Assembly: GCA_002862435.1 (NCBI GenBank) | Contig: PKDC01000047.1 | Span: 1 to 64,000, forward strand | Direction: 5' to 3' | DNA: 64,000 nt | Source: Pseudomonadota bacterium | GTDB lineage: Bacteria; Pseudomonadota; Gammaproteobacteria; UBA5335 | Shown: one piece after another, positions 29,723-38,102 of the stretch | How the letters are laid out: every line of letters begins with the position of its first letter | Position numbering within the stretch: the first letter of the stretch is position 1 | Position numbers and translations under genes: made by a program | Notes under the pieces: model-generated | Seen by the model: only the letters and a program-made list of their open reading frames with translations | Databases searched by the model: none | Told to the model about the DNA's origin: nothing

Positions 29723-30589
29723 ATGAGCCAGCCGACCAGCAAGGACTACGAAGCATCCATCATCAAATACTACGATGAGAGCGAGATCGATTACCGGATG
29801 CTATGGCGGCTGGACCGCTGCATGGCCCTGCACTTTGGCTATTGGGACGAAACCACCAGGGGAGTCTCTGACGCCTTGCTGCGGGAAAATCAGATTCTGG
29901 CCGAGCGCGCCGGCATCACGGCGCAGGACACCGTGCTCGATGCCGGCTGCGGCGTGGGCGGCAGCGCCATCTGGCTGGCGCGGGAAAAGGGTGCGCGGGT
30001 CACCGGTATCACCATCACCCCCCACCAGGTTGATGAAGCAAACAAAAATGCGCAGCGCCACAAGGTGGCCGACAAGGTGAACTTCGAGCGGCGCGACTTC
30101 ACCGCCACCGGCTATCCCGATGCCAGCTTCGACGTGGTCTGGGCAGTGGAATCGGTGTGTCATGCTGAGGACAAGGCCGATTTCGTGCGCGAGGCCTATC
30201 GCGTGCTCAAGCCAGGCGGCCGGCTGATCCTGGCGGACTTCTTCGCCGCTCGCGATCGTTATACCCCTGAACAGCAGCAACTCATGGACGAGTGGGCTTC
30301 CGGCTGGAGCGTCAAGGCTTTCGGTTACAGCGGCGCGTTCAAGGCGGCGCTGGAACAGACCGGCTTCACCGACATCCACATGCAGGATGCCAGCGATAAC
30401 ATCCGTCCTTCCGCCAAGCGGCTCTACCAGTATGCCGTGTTGTCGCGCTGGGGCGCCAAGCTGTTGATGTTCCTGCACATCCGAACCAAGGCCCAGGATG
30501 GCAACATTCGCGCCGTACATCGCCAGTGGAAAGCGCTCAACCAGGGCCTGTGGCACTACGGGATTTTCCAGGCCCGCAAGCCTGCCTGA
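29723..30589 (+). CDS. SAM-dependent methyltransferase
   Basis: 288-residue class I methyltransferase. Motif I is VLDAGCGVGGSAIWLA near 71-86, the acidic post-I region is VTGITI, motif II is FDVVWAVESVCHAEDK near 128-143, and motif III is LKPGGRLILADFF near 157-169. The overall plan resembles gamma-tocopherol / sterol / cyclopropane-type small-molecule methyltransferases (YDES and HFGYWDE at the N-terminus), so a lipid or quinone substrate is possible but not shown. AAGGAG is 7 nt before the ATG. It is convergent with urtE and not part of a recognisable pathway here. Confidence 0.85.
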   Translation: MSQPTSKDYEASIIKYYDESEIDYRMLWRLDRCMALHFGYWDETTRGVSDALLRENQILAERAGITAQDTVLDAGCGVGGSAIWLAREKGARVTGITITPHQVDEANKNAQRHKVADKVNFERRDFTATGYPDASFDVVWAVESVCHAEDKADFVREAYRVLKPGGRLILADFFAARDRYTPEQQQLMDEWASGWSVKAFGYSGAFKAALEQTGFTDIHMQDASDNIRPSAKRLYQYAVLSRWGAKLLMFLHIRTKAQDGNIRAVHRQWKALNQGLWHYGIFQARKPA

Positions 30590-30591
30590 CC

Positions 30592-30633
30592 AAAAGGGCA
30601 AGAGCGGCCTCTGGAGATGCCATGCAGGGGCCG
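30592..30633 (-). terminator. candidate terminator after urtE
   Basis: CGGCCTCT (30605-30612) pairs with AGGGGCCG (30626-30633) with one G-T wobble. The minus-strand continuation CTCTTGCCCTTTTGG has a modest T-run. It sits immediately after the urtE stop in the convergent gap. Confidence 0.4.
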
Positions 30634-30634
30634 T

Positions 30635-31345
30635 TCAGACGCTCAGGTGAGCCTGCACCACGGCATCTGTCAGGCCCTCGATCGCGCCACCCGCAACCAC
30701 CTGACCCCGCTCCAGAATATGGAAATGGGAGGCCGTGCTGCGGGCAAAAGCAAGCTTTTGTTCCACCAAAACCACGGTCAGACCCTCCTCGCGATTCAGA
30801 CGACGGATGATGCTGCCGATGTCGGCGACGATGTTGGGCTGGATGCCTTCGGTGGGTTCATCGAGAATCAGCAAGCGGGGCCGCAACACCAGCGCGCGGC
30901 CAATGGCGAGTTGTTGTTGCTGGCCTCCCGAAAGATCCCCGCCGCGGCGCAGACGCATTTCGCGCAGCACCGGAAACAGTTCGTAGATGCGTTCAGGGAT
31001 ACCGCGACCCCGTGCCCGGGCGGCAGGCAGGCCGATCTGCAGGTTCTCCTCCACTGACAAGCGCGGGAAGATCTCCCGCCCCTGCGGCACAAATCCGATA
31101 GCGCGTCGGGCGCGCTCATAGGCCGACTGCCCGGCGAGATTGCTGCCCTCGAACAGGATCTGGCCGCTGCGAATCGGCAACTGCCCCATGATGGCCCGCA
31201 TCAGCGTGGTCTTGCCCACGCCGTTGCGCCCCATGACGCAGGTGCAGGAACCTTCCGGAACATCCAGGTCGATGTCATGCAGGATGTGGCTTTGCCCATA
31301 GGCCTGATTGAGACCGGCGAGCCGGAGCAGGGGCGCGGCGCTCAT
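30635..31345 (-). CDS. urtE: urea ABC transporter ATP-binding protein UrtE
   Basis: 236-residue LivF-type ATPase of the high-affinity urea importer. Walker A GRNGVGKTT near 39-47, signature LSGGQQQQLAIGRAL near 134-148, and Walker B LLILDEPTEGIQP near 155-167, where the TEGIQP variant is typical of UrtE. The start overlaps the urtD stop by 4 nt. It is the last gene of urtABCDE. Confidence 0.95.
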   Translation of the reverse strand: MSAAPLLRLAGLNQAYGQSHILHDIDLDVPEGSCTCVMGRNGVGKTTLMRAIMGQLPIRSGQILFEGSNLAGQSAYERARRAIGFVPQGREIFPRLSVEENLQIGLPAARARGRGIPERIYELFPVLREMRLRRGGDLSGGQQQQLAIGRALVLRPRLLILDEPTEGIQPNIVADIGSIIRRLNREEGLTVVLVEQKLAFARSTASHFHILERGQVVAGGAIEGLTDAVVQAHLSV

Positions 31346-32175
31346 GCCACCACCTCGCCCAGGTAGACTTCCTGGACACGCGGATCGGCCTGGACCTGAT
31401 CCATGCTGCCTTCCGCCAGCACGCTTCCCTGATGCAGCACCGTCACCTTGCGAGCGATGGCGCGCACGAAGGCCATGTCATGCTCCACCACAATCACGGA
31501 ATGCTTGCCTGCCAGGGCATTGAGCAACTCCGCCGTGCGTTCCACTTCGCCGGGCGTCATGCCCGCCACCGGCTCGTCCACCAGCAACACGCGCGGGTTT
31601 TGCATCAATAGCATGCCGATTTCCAGCCATTGCTTCTGACCATGGGAGATGAGACCGGCCAGGCGATCGCGCTCACCCGACAGGCCAATCAGCGTTAACA
31701 CTTCGTCCAGTTGCTGCCGCTGCGCCGGAGTGGGGCGGGCGAACAGACTGATGCGCACCCGCTTGTCGGCCTGCATCGCTACTTCCAGGTTTTCCAGCAC
31801 GCTGAGCTGCTCGAACACGGTCGGCTTCTGGAACTTGCGCCCCACCCCGGCGGCAGCGATTTCCCAGGGTTCGCGGCGCAGACAGTCGAGCGTCTGGCCG
31901 AACCACACGCTGCCCGTATCCGGGCGGGTCTTGCCGGTGATGACATCCATCATGGTGGACTTGCCCGCGCCATTGGGGCCGATGATGCAGCGCAACTCCC
32001 CCTCATCGATGTAGAGCGAGAGATCATTCAACGCCTTGAAGCCATCAAAGCTGACGCTCACGCCTTCCATATAGAGGATCACGCCACGACCCGTCTCGAG
32101 CCGATGCGCCAGGTCGCGGGGCGGCGGGGCGGCCTCGACGGCGGTACGATTCTGTAGCCAAGCCGGTAGGCGCAT
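31342..32175 (-). CDS. urtD: urea ABC transporter ATP-binding protein UrtD
   Basis: 277-residue LivG-type ATPase. Walker A GPNGAGKSTMMDVITGKTRP (about 67 on) and LLVDEPVAGMTP Walker B are intact. The signature LISHGQKQWLEIGMLLMQNP has the UrtD-specific SHGQKQWLEIG in place of LSGGQQ. The ATG at 32175 was chosen because it overlaps the urtC stop as TGATG; a longer frame into urtC is possible but unlikely. It is coupled to both neighbours. Confidence 0.95.
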   Translation of the reverse strand: MRLPAWLQNRTAVEAAPPPRDLAHRLETGRGVILYMEGVSVSFDGFKALNDLSLYIDEGELRCIIGPNGAGKSTMMDVITGKTRPDTGSVWFGQTLDCLRREPWEIAAAGVGRKFQKPTVFEQLSVLENLEVAMQADKRVRISLFARPTPAQRQQLDEVLTLIGLSGERDRLAGLISHGQKQWLEIGMLLMQNPRVLLVDEPVAGMTPGEVERTAELLNALAGKHSVIVVEHDMAFVRAIARKVTVLHQGSVLAEGSMDQVQADPRVQEVYLGEVVA

Positions 32176-33311
32176 CAGGCTTTCCCTCGCCGCCGTCCAT
32201 TGAGCAGACTCAGCAAACCGCCGGGCAGCCACAGCGTCACCGCAATGAACAGGGCTGCCAGGAAGAAGAGCCACAAATCCGGGTACGCCGCCGTGAGCCA
32301 GCTTTTGGCCCCGTTGATGACCAGCGCGCCGAGCATGGCGCCGACCAGCGTACCGCGCCCGCCCACTGCAACCCAGATGGCCATTTCGATGGAATTGGCC
32401 GGCTGCAGTTCACCGGGATTGATGATGCCCACCTGGGGGACATAGAGCGCACCGGCTATGGCACACAGCAAGGCCGACAGCGTCCACACGAACAACTTGT
32501 AGTGCAGTGGGTTGTAGCCCAGGAACATCAGCCGGTTCTCGGCATCACGCACCCCTACCAGCACCCGCCCCACCTTGGCACGCACCAGGTAGCGACACAG
32601 CACATAGGCAGAGGCCACGCTCGCCACCGTGATGCCGTAGAGTGCCGCGCGTGTCGTCGGCTCCTGCAGCGAAAACCCCAGCAGAATCTTGAAGTCGGTC
32701 AGCCCATTGTTACCGCCAAGGCCGGTCTCATTCAGGAAAAACAGCAGCATCACCGCATAGGTGAGGGCTTGCGTGATGATGGAGAAGTAGACCCCCTTGA
32801 TACGCGAACGAAACGCCAGGAAACCGAAACCGAAGGCGAGCAGGCCCGGCACCAGCAGCAGCATCAGCAGTGCCCAGGCCGGGTGACCGAAGCCGGCCCA
32901 GAACCACGGCAGGCTGTCGCGCTGCATGAACTCCATGAAGGGCGGAAACGCCGTGCGGTAGAGCCCGGCTTGGGCTGCGGACAGACTCATGTGCATGCCC
33001 ATGATGTAGCCACCCAGGGCGAAGAACACGCCGTGGCCCAGGCTCAGGATGCCGCAATAGCCCCAGATCAGGTCCATGGCCAGCGCCACCAGGGCGTAGC
33101 AGGCGAATTTTCCCAGAAGGGGAATGAGGTAGTCCGGCACATGCAGCGAGCTGTCCACCGGCAGGATCAGATTGAGCAGGGGAATCCCGCCCGCCAGCAA
33201 CACCACCACCGTCCCGAATATCGCCCAGCCCCGAGGGCCAAAGATCATCGGACGGATCGAATCCGAGGCGTCGGGCAAGGCGCCCGCGACGGAATGACTG
33301 AATACGGTCAT
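32175..33311 (-). CDS. urtC: urea ABC transporter permease UrtC
   Basis: 378-residue LivM-type inner-membrane permease with about eight to ten hydrophobic segments. Family landmarks are DLIWGYCGILSLGHGVFFALG near 90-110 and the GVRDAENRLMFLGYN coupling loop near 258. The ATG at 33311 lies 4 nt after the urtB stop. The stop overlaps the urtD start. It forms the membrane channel with UrtB. Confidence 0.95.
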   Translation of the reverse strand: MTVFSHSVAGALPDASDSIRPMIFGPRGWAIFGTVVVLLAGGIPLLNLILPVDSSLHVPDYLIPLLGKFACYALVALAMDLIWGYCGILSLGHGVFFALGGYIMGMHMSLSAAQAGLYRTAFPPFMEFMQRDSLPWFWAGFGHPAWALLMLLLVPGLLAFGFGFLAFRSRIKGVYFSIITQALTYAVMLLFFLNETGLGGNNGLTDFKILLGFSLQEPTTRAALYGITVASVASAYVLCRYLVRAKVGRVLVGVRDAENRLMFLGYNPLHYKLFVWTLSALLCAIAGALYVPQVGIINPGELQPANSIEMAIWVAVGGRGTLVGAMLGALVINGAKSWLTAAYPDLWLFFLAALFIAVTLWLPGGLLSLLNGRRRGKA

Positions 33312-33315
33312 CAGC

Positions 33316-34929
33316 TCATGCCTCCGCGGAGCGGCCGCGCAAGGCAAACAGGCCCTGCGGACGGCGTTGGATGAACAGGATGATCAGCCCCAGCACCAGC
33401 ACCTTACTCAGTACCGCGCCGATGCCCGGCTCCAGGAATTTGTTGAGCAGCCCCAATCCGAAGGCCCCCACGAAAGTCCCGGCCAGTTGGCCCACGCCCC
33501 CCAGCACCACCACCATGAAGGAATCGACGATATAGCCCTGACCCAGATCCGGCGCGACGTTGTCGAGCTGGGACAGGGCCACGCCACCCAGCCCGGCGAT
33601 GCCCGAACCCAGCCCGAAGGTCCAGGCATCCACACGGGCGGTATTGATGCCCATGGCCGCAGCCATGGGGCGATTCTGGGTGACCGCGCGCACCGTCAAC
33701 CCCAGGGAGGTGCGCTGCAGCAGCAGGTAAGCCATGAACAGCACGGCCAGGGCAAAGCCGATAATGGCGAGGCGGTTATAGGTCAATACCAGCCCCTCGG
33801 CGACTTCCCAACCTCCCGACAGCCAGGATGGATTGCTGACCGTGACGTTTTGGGCGCCGAATCCCAGACGCACCGCCTGGATCAATCCCAGGCTGATACC
33901 CCAGGTGGCGAGCAGGGTTTCCAGCGGACGGCCATAGAGATGGCGAATCACCAGCCGCTCCAGAGCGACCCCCACCAGGGCGGTGACTCCGAAGGCCGCC
34001 GGAATGGCCAGCAGCAGGTACCCGTCTTCCCATTGCGGGGCCTGGCTCTGCAACAAACGCTGCATGCTATAGGTGGTGTAGGCGCCCAGCATGAGCATTT
34101 CCCCGTGGGCCATGTTGATCACGCCCATCAAACCGAAGGTGATGGCGAGGCCCAGTGCCGAGAGCATGAGGATGCTGCCCAGGCTCAGGCCATAAAACAG
34201 GTTGGCGGCCTGATTGACCCACCATTGCTGCCGATCGATATGGCTCAGCGCCTGCGTAGCGGCACGACGCACCGCATCATCCGCTTCTGCCTCCCCGGCC
34301 AGTGGCGCAATCAGACCGCGGTAGCTGAGCCGGCCAGATTTGCCCAGGACCGTCACAGCCTCCAGTCGCACAGATGGATCAGCGTTTTGTAGATCGAGCT
34401 GAGCCACCGCGACAGCCAGCCAATGGCGAATGGCGGGATCGGACTCGCTGCCGAGCGCAGTCCGCAAGGCCGCGTCGGCCTCCAGCGTCGGCTTGTCCGC
34501 CATCGCGCGGGCGCCGGTCAGGCGCTGTACCGGGTCGGCTGATGTGATCTGTAACTGGGCCCGTACGGCGACCAACTGGCGTCGCAGTGCATTGGTGAGC
34601 GAAGGCGCATTAAGCTGGGCATCGGGCGCGGGGGCCTGGTCGGTCAGCACATGACGCCAACCCTGTGGCGTCTCGCGGTAGGCACCCGCCGCATTGTCCA
34701 CCTGCAAATGTCCCTCAGCCAGTTCCCCCAGCAGCTTGAGTGCGCGCGGATCGGCGCTTGCGGCAAGGGCTTCCACCGCCTGGCGCACGTCACTGGCACT
34801 GCCGAGACCCAGGGTCGCCACGGCTGCGGCGAGCGGATCGGGATCAACACGCTCACCCGCCATGATCCAGCCCGGACTCGTCATGCCCAAGCACAGCAGC
34901 AGGAAAACGAAACACCGCATGGATGTCAT
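33316..34929 (-). CDS. urtB: urea ABC transporter permease UrtB
   Basis: 537-residue LivH-type permease with a long N-terminal extracytoplasmic region (signal about 1-24, then HEAT-like helical repeats to about 230), as is usual for UrtB. The membrane core follows: LGLAITFGLMGVINMAHGEM, RAVTQNRPMAAAMGIN in the coupling loop, and VVLGGVGQLAGTFVGA. It is separated from urtA by 72 bp holding a hairpin with a T-tract, so part of the transcription may stop before it. Confidence 0.95.
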   Translation of the reverse strand: MTSMRCFVFLLLCLGMTSPGWIMAGERVDPDPLAAAVATLGLGSASDVRQAVEALAASADPRALKLLGELAEGHLQVDNAAGAYRETPQGWRHVLTDQAPAPDAQLNAPSLTNALRRQLVAVRAQLQITSADPVQRLTGARAMADKPTLEADAALRTALGSESDPAIRHWLAVAVAQLDLQNADPSVRLEAVTVLGKSGRLSYRGLIAPLAGEAEADDAVRRAATQALSHIDRQQWWVNQAANLFYGLSLGSILMLSALGLAITFGLMGVINMAHGEMLMLGAYTTYSMQRLLQSQAPQWEDGYLLLAIPAAFGVTALVGVALERLVIRHLYGRPLETLLATWGISLGLIQAVRLGFGAQNVTVSNPSWLSGGWEVAEGLVLTYNRLAIIGFALAVLFMAYLLLQRTSLGLTVRAVTQNRPMAAAMGINTARVDAWTFGLGSGIAGLGGVALSQLDNVAPDLGQGYIVDSFMVVVLGGVGQLAGTFVGAFGLGLLNKFLEPGIGAVLSKVLVLGLIILFIQRRPQGLFALRGRSAEA

Positions 34930-34955
34930 GATGAACTTGCCCCCATTAGGGATCG

Positions 34956-34990
34956 AAAAAGCGCCGGCCCCTGCTTAGGAGACCGGCGCC
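34956..34990 (-). terminator. intra-operon terminator/attenuator between urtA and urtB
   Basis: Minus strand: GCGCCGG (34989-34983) pairs with CCGGCGC (34967-34961) and is followed by five Ts (34960-34956). It lies 12 bp after urtA and before urtB. Such a hairpin would give more binding protein than permease, a common pattern in ABC importers. Confidence 0.7.
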
Positions 34991-35001
34991 GCTGTGCTCG
35001 A

Positions 35002-36234
35002 TCACTCTTTGATGTAGGGGCTCCAAGGTTCGGCGCGGATGGGGCCTGAGGTCTTCCAGACGATGTCGAATTGACCGTCTGCCTGCACCTCACCAATGAA
35101 GACGGGCTTGTGCAGGTGATGATTTTCCTCATCCATCTTGACAGTTAAGCCCGAGGGCGCCTTGAATGTTTGCCCGGCCATGGCCTTGCGCACCGCGTCC
35201 ACATCGGTCGTTCCCGCCTTCTCCACCGCCTGCTTCCACATGTGCATGCCGATGTAGGTGGCTTCCATGGGGTCGTTGGTGACGCGCTTGGCGCCGCCCG
35301 GCAGCTTGGCCTTCTTCACGTAGGCCTGCCATTTGTCGATGAAAGACTTGTTCTCGGGCGATTTGATCGACATGAAGTAATTCCATGCCGCCAACTGACC
35401 GACCAACGGCTTGGTGTCGATGCCGCGCAATTCTTCCTCACCCACCGAGAAGGCGACGACCGGGATGTCCTGGGCCTTGATGCCCTGATTGCCCAGTTCC
35501 TTGTAGAAGGCCACATTGGAATCGCCATTGATGGTGGACACCACAGCGGTTGGTTTTCCGGCAGAAAATTCTTTCACCTTGGCGACGATGGTCTGGTAGT
35601 CGCTATGGCCGAAGGGGGTGTAGGTTTCCCAGATGTCCGATTCCGCGACGCCCTTGGATTTCAGGAAGGCGCGCAGGATCTTGTTGGTGGTGCGGGGATA
35701 GACATAATCCGTACCCAACAGCACCCAACGCTTGGCACCACCGCCATCCTCGCTCATCAGGTATTCCACGGCGGGAATCGCCTGTTGATTGGGCGCCGCG
35801 CCCGTGTAAAACACGTTCTTGGATTGTTCCTGACCTTCGTACTGGACGGGGTAGAACAGCAGGCCATTGAGTTCTTCGAACACTGGCAGCACTGACTTGC
35901 GCGACACCGAGGTCCAGCAACCGAACACCACCGCCACCTTGTCGCGGGCCAGCAGCTCGCGGGCCTTCTCGGCAAACAGCGGCCAGTCAGAGGCAGGATC
36001 GACCACCACCGGTTCCAGCTTCTTGCCCAGCACGCCGCCCTTGGCGTTGATTTCATCAATCGTCATCAGCGCCACGTCCTTCAGCGAGGTTTCGCTGATG
36101 GCCATGGTGCCGGAAAGGGAATGCAACACACCGACCTTGATGGTGTCGGCCGCCTGGACAAGCGTGCCGGCCGTCGCAACAGCGGCCGCAAACAGCCAAG
36201 GCGCAGCCCGGCGCAGAGATTTCGCCTGGAACAT
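35002..36234 (-). CDS. urtA: urea ABC transporter substrate-binding protein UrtA
   Basis: 410-residue periplasmic receptor. A signal peptide (RRAAPWLFAAAVATAGTLVQA, cleavage about 29) leads into DTIKVGVLHSLSGTMAISE, the UrtA signature; VFGCWTSVSRKSVLPVFE and YPVQYEGQEQS near 110-145 are ligand-site regions conserved in UrtA/FmdD proteins. AAGGAG is 6 nt before the ATG at 36234. It lies downstream of a torF-type porin gene and upstream of urtB. Confidence 0.96.
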   Translation of the reverse strand: MFQAKSLRRAAPWLFAAAVATAGTLVQAADTIKVGVLHSLSGTMAISETSLKDVALMTIDEINAKGGVLGKKLEPVVVDPASDWPLFAEKARELLARDKVAVVFGCWTSVSRKSVLPVFEELNGLLFYPVQYEGQEQSKNVFYTGAAPNQQAIPAVEYLMSEDGGGAKRWVLLGTDYVYPRTTNKILRAFLKSKGVAESDIWETYTPFGHSDYQTIVAKVKEFSAGKPTAVVSTINGDSNVAFYKELGNQGIKAQDIPVVAFSVGEEELRGIDTKPLVGQLAAWNYFMSIKSPENKSFIDKWQAYVKKAKLPGGAKRVTNDPMEATYIGMHMWKQAVEKAGTTDVDAVRKAMAGQTFKAPSGLTVKMDEENHHLHKPVFIGEVQADGQFDIVWKTSGPIRAEPWSPYIKE

Positions 36235-36266
36235 AAAGAACTCCTTGATTGACCCATGGGGGCGTG

Positions 36267-36297
36267 AAAAATGGAGCCCCCGCATCCCGCAGGGGCT
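36267..36297 (-). terminator. candidate terminator after the torF-type porin gene
   Basis: Minus strand: AGCCCC (36297-36292) pairs with GGGGCT (36280-36275) with extra GC pairs inside, and a run of five Ts follows at 36271-36267 after CCAT. It would partly separate the porin from urtA, with readthrough feeding the transporter. Confidence 0.55.
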
Positions 36298-36307
36298 TTG
36301 GCCTTAC

Positions 36308-37063
36308 TTAATTGATGTCGAAGTTGTACTTGATGTTGAACACCATGGTGTCGCCCTGCTCGGTTTCATCGCGGGTTTCTCCCGCAAGAACGTAGGTCAA
36401 GCCCATGGTGGCACCCGTTTCGCCGATGGGATGCGAAAGGGTGAAGTTGGCATGACGGAAACCAGAGCTCTGCAGCGTGACGCCACCCAATTCATCATTG
36501 TCATCGTCTTCGTAGGTGTAATAACCCAGATCGATGGCAAAGGTGAAATCGGAGGGTAATTCAAAGGCGTAGCCGGCCGTCCAGTAGATATCGCCACTGT
36601 TGCCCCAGACGCCGTCGTTGAGCAGATACTGCATCTTGGCGTAGGCGCCCTTGTAGGACGCGCCCAGCAGGGCCTCGGTCAGGTCGGAATCGTCGACGCT
36701 GATGTAGTAGTACTGGATCAGGCCGATGTTGAAGGTGACATCGCCCACCGTGGGGGCGTAGCCGAAGTAGAAATCATTTTCGAAACCGGTCTTGGCGGTA
36801 TCGGTGTCGCCGTCAGTCTCGTAGTTGTAATCCAGACTGGAACCCCAGTAGCCCGCGTAGAAGCCGCTTTCATGGGTGTAGTCGAAGCCCCCTTGCAGCG
36901 CCGGATCATCACTTTCGGCATCGTTGGTCACGCCACGCAGGACGTATTTGGAAAAGACGCCGATATTGCCGGTGGTGGTCGCCTGGGCGGATTGCGCCGC
37001 CAGTGACAGGACGCCCAGGGCGGTGATGCCCATGATCTGGCGGCTGAGGAAAGTTGCCTTCAT
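36308..37063 (-). CDS. TorF-family putative outer-membrane porin
   Basis: 251-residue beta-barrel protein of the type annotated TIGR02001. A signal peptide (ITALGVLSLAAQSAQA, cleavage about 29) is followed by GNIGVFSKYVLRGVTNDAESD, the family N-terminal strand, then alternating aromatic strands and an acidic-loop pattern ending in the C-terminal NIKYNFDIN. The ATG at 37063 has GGAGCAAGGACT upstream. Placed before urtABCDE and behind a sigma-54 promoter, it probably lets urea or related small nitrogen compounds cross the outer membrane; that is inference. Confidence 0.88.
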   Translation of the reverse strand: MKATFLSRQIMGITALGVLSLAAQSAQATTTGNIGVFSKYVLRGVTNDAESDDPALQGGFDYTHESGFYAGYWGSSLDYNYETDGDTDTAKTGFENDFYFGYAPTVGDVTFNIGLIQYYYISVDDSDLTEALLGASYKGAYAKMQYLLNDGVWGNSGDIYWTAGYAFELPSDFTFAIDLGYYTYEDDDNDELGGVTLQSSGFRHANFTLSHPIGETGATMGLTYVLAGETRDETEQGDTMVFNIKYNFDIN

Positions 37064-37143
37064 AGTCCTTGCTCCTAACGTTGGTTGCCCTGAGTACCGG
37101 CCCACGTTGGCCGGATGGGCGTTTTCATGGCCCATGGAGCCTA

Positions 37144-37159
37144 AGCAGCATCCGTGCCA
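37144..37159 (-). promoter_or_regulatory. sigma-54 (RpoN) promoter of the porin-urt genes
   Basis: The minus strand reads TGGCACGGATGCTGCT, against consensus TGGCACR-N4-TTGCW. All -24 bases match, the -12 GC is present, and the GG-to-GC spacing is the required 12 bp; one -12 base differs (C for T). A start site near 37132 would give a 5' leader of about 70 nt before the porin ATG. RpoN control fits a nitrogen-acquisition operon. Confidence 0.75.
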
Positions 37160-37273
37160 TCAAATCTGCAACGCCAGAAGCGGTAAATTGTCACTTTTTC
37201 GCCACATACAAAGGTGGCACACAACGGCTGGCTCGTGCTTCATGAGCTTTTTACGTGCAACGCAAACCCTGAC

Positions 37274-37290
37274 CGCACCTTATTGGTGCA
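37274..37290 (-). promoter_or_regulatory. NtrC-type enhancer site upstream of the sigma-54 promoter
   Basis: On the minus strand TGCACC-AATAA-GGTGCG matches the NtrC consensus TGCACC-N5-GGTGCA at 11 of 12 positions. Its centre is about 150 bp upstream of the predicted start site, a normal enhancer distance. A second dyad, GAGTGCGC/GCGCACTC at 37292-37315, lies about two helical turns further upstream and may be a weaker second site. Confidence 0.72.
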
Positions 37291-37352
37291 AGAGTGCGCC
37301 TCAAAAAGCGCACTCGGGATGAACAAGCCAGCGGCACCTAAGCGATCTTCGA

Positions 37353-37967
37353 TCAGCGTCCCGGCAGCCCTTCCCGTTCAATGAATTCAACAATCTCAGG
37401 CAAACCTGCGCCGGTCTTGAGGTTGGTGAAGACAAAAGGGCGCTCGCCGCGCATCCGGCGTGCATCGCGGTCCATCACTTCCAGGGACGCGCCGACATGC
37501 GGCGCCAGATCGGTCTTGTTGATGATGAGCAGATCGGAGCGGGTGATGCCGGGGCCGCCCTTGCGGGGAATCTTGTCGCCAGCGGAAACATCGATCACGT
37601 ACAGCGTCAGGTCGGACAGTTCCGGGCTGAAGGTGGCGGCCAGGTTATCGCCACCGCTTTCCACGAAAACGAGATCGAGGTCAGGGAAGCGCTCGCCCAA
37701 TTCGGCCACCGCCGCGAGGTTCATGGAAGCGTCCTCGCGGATGGCGGTATGGGGGCAGCCGCCGGTTTCAACGCCAATGATCCGCTCGGGCGCCAGGGCC
37801 CCGCTGCGAGTCAGGAATTCGGCGTCCTCACGGGTGTAGATGTCATTGGTCACCACGGCGATCTGGTAGCGCGCGCGCAGGTGCTTGCACAAGGCATCGA
37901 CCAGCGCCGTCTTGCCCGAGCCTACGGGTCCACCGATCCCGACCCGCAACGCCTGTTTCGTACCCAT
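37353..37967 (-). CDS. ureG: urease accessory GTPase UreG
   Basis: 204-residue SIMIBI GTPase that drives nickel insertion into urease. The P-loop is [18 protein letters not shown] near 9-26, the nickel CxH motif is in [19 protein letters not shown] near 66-84, the Walker B-like [17 protein letters not shown] and the NKTD specificity motif [11 protein letters not shown] follow. The ATG at 37967 gives the family length; a GTG at 38021 would add 18 residues. No other urease gene is within reach: upstream is an unrelated alcohol dehydrogenase. So the structural urease genes must be elsewhere if urease is made. Confidence 0.96.
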   Translation of the reverse strand: MGTKQALRVGIGGPVGSGKTALVDALCKHLRARYQIAVVTNDIYTREDAEFLTRSGALAPERIIGVETGGCPHTAIREDASMNLAAVAELGERFPDLDLVFVESGGDNLAATFSPELSDLTLYVIDVSAGDKIPRKGGPGITRSDLLIINKTDLAPHVGASLEVMDRDARRMRGERPFVFTNLKTGAGLPEIVEFIEREGLPGR

Positions 37968-38102
37968 TTCCCGGCTCCCCGATCCTGCGCCGTGACGCGG
38001 CGTCGCGTCCTCGCCTTGCACAAGGACGTCCCTACCTTAGGGAAACACCGGGTAAATGGGAATCCATTCCGCCCGACACGATGACATCAAGCAGAATGGT
38101 GC

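Noticed and set aside
37286-37300. Second sigma-54-like sequence (AGGCGCACTCTTGCA on the minus strand)
   Set aside because: GG-to-GC spacing is 11 rather than 12 bp and it overlaps the NtrC-type sites; the site at 37144-37159 is much better placed.
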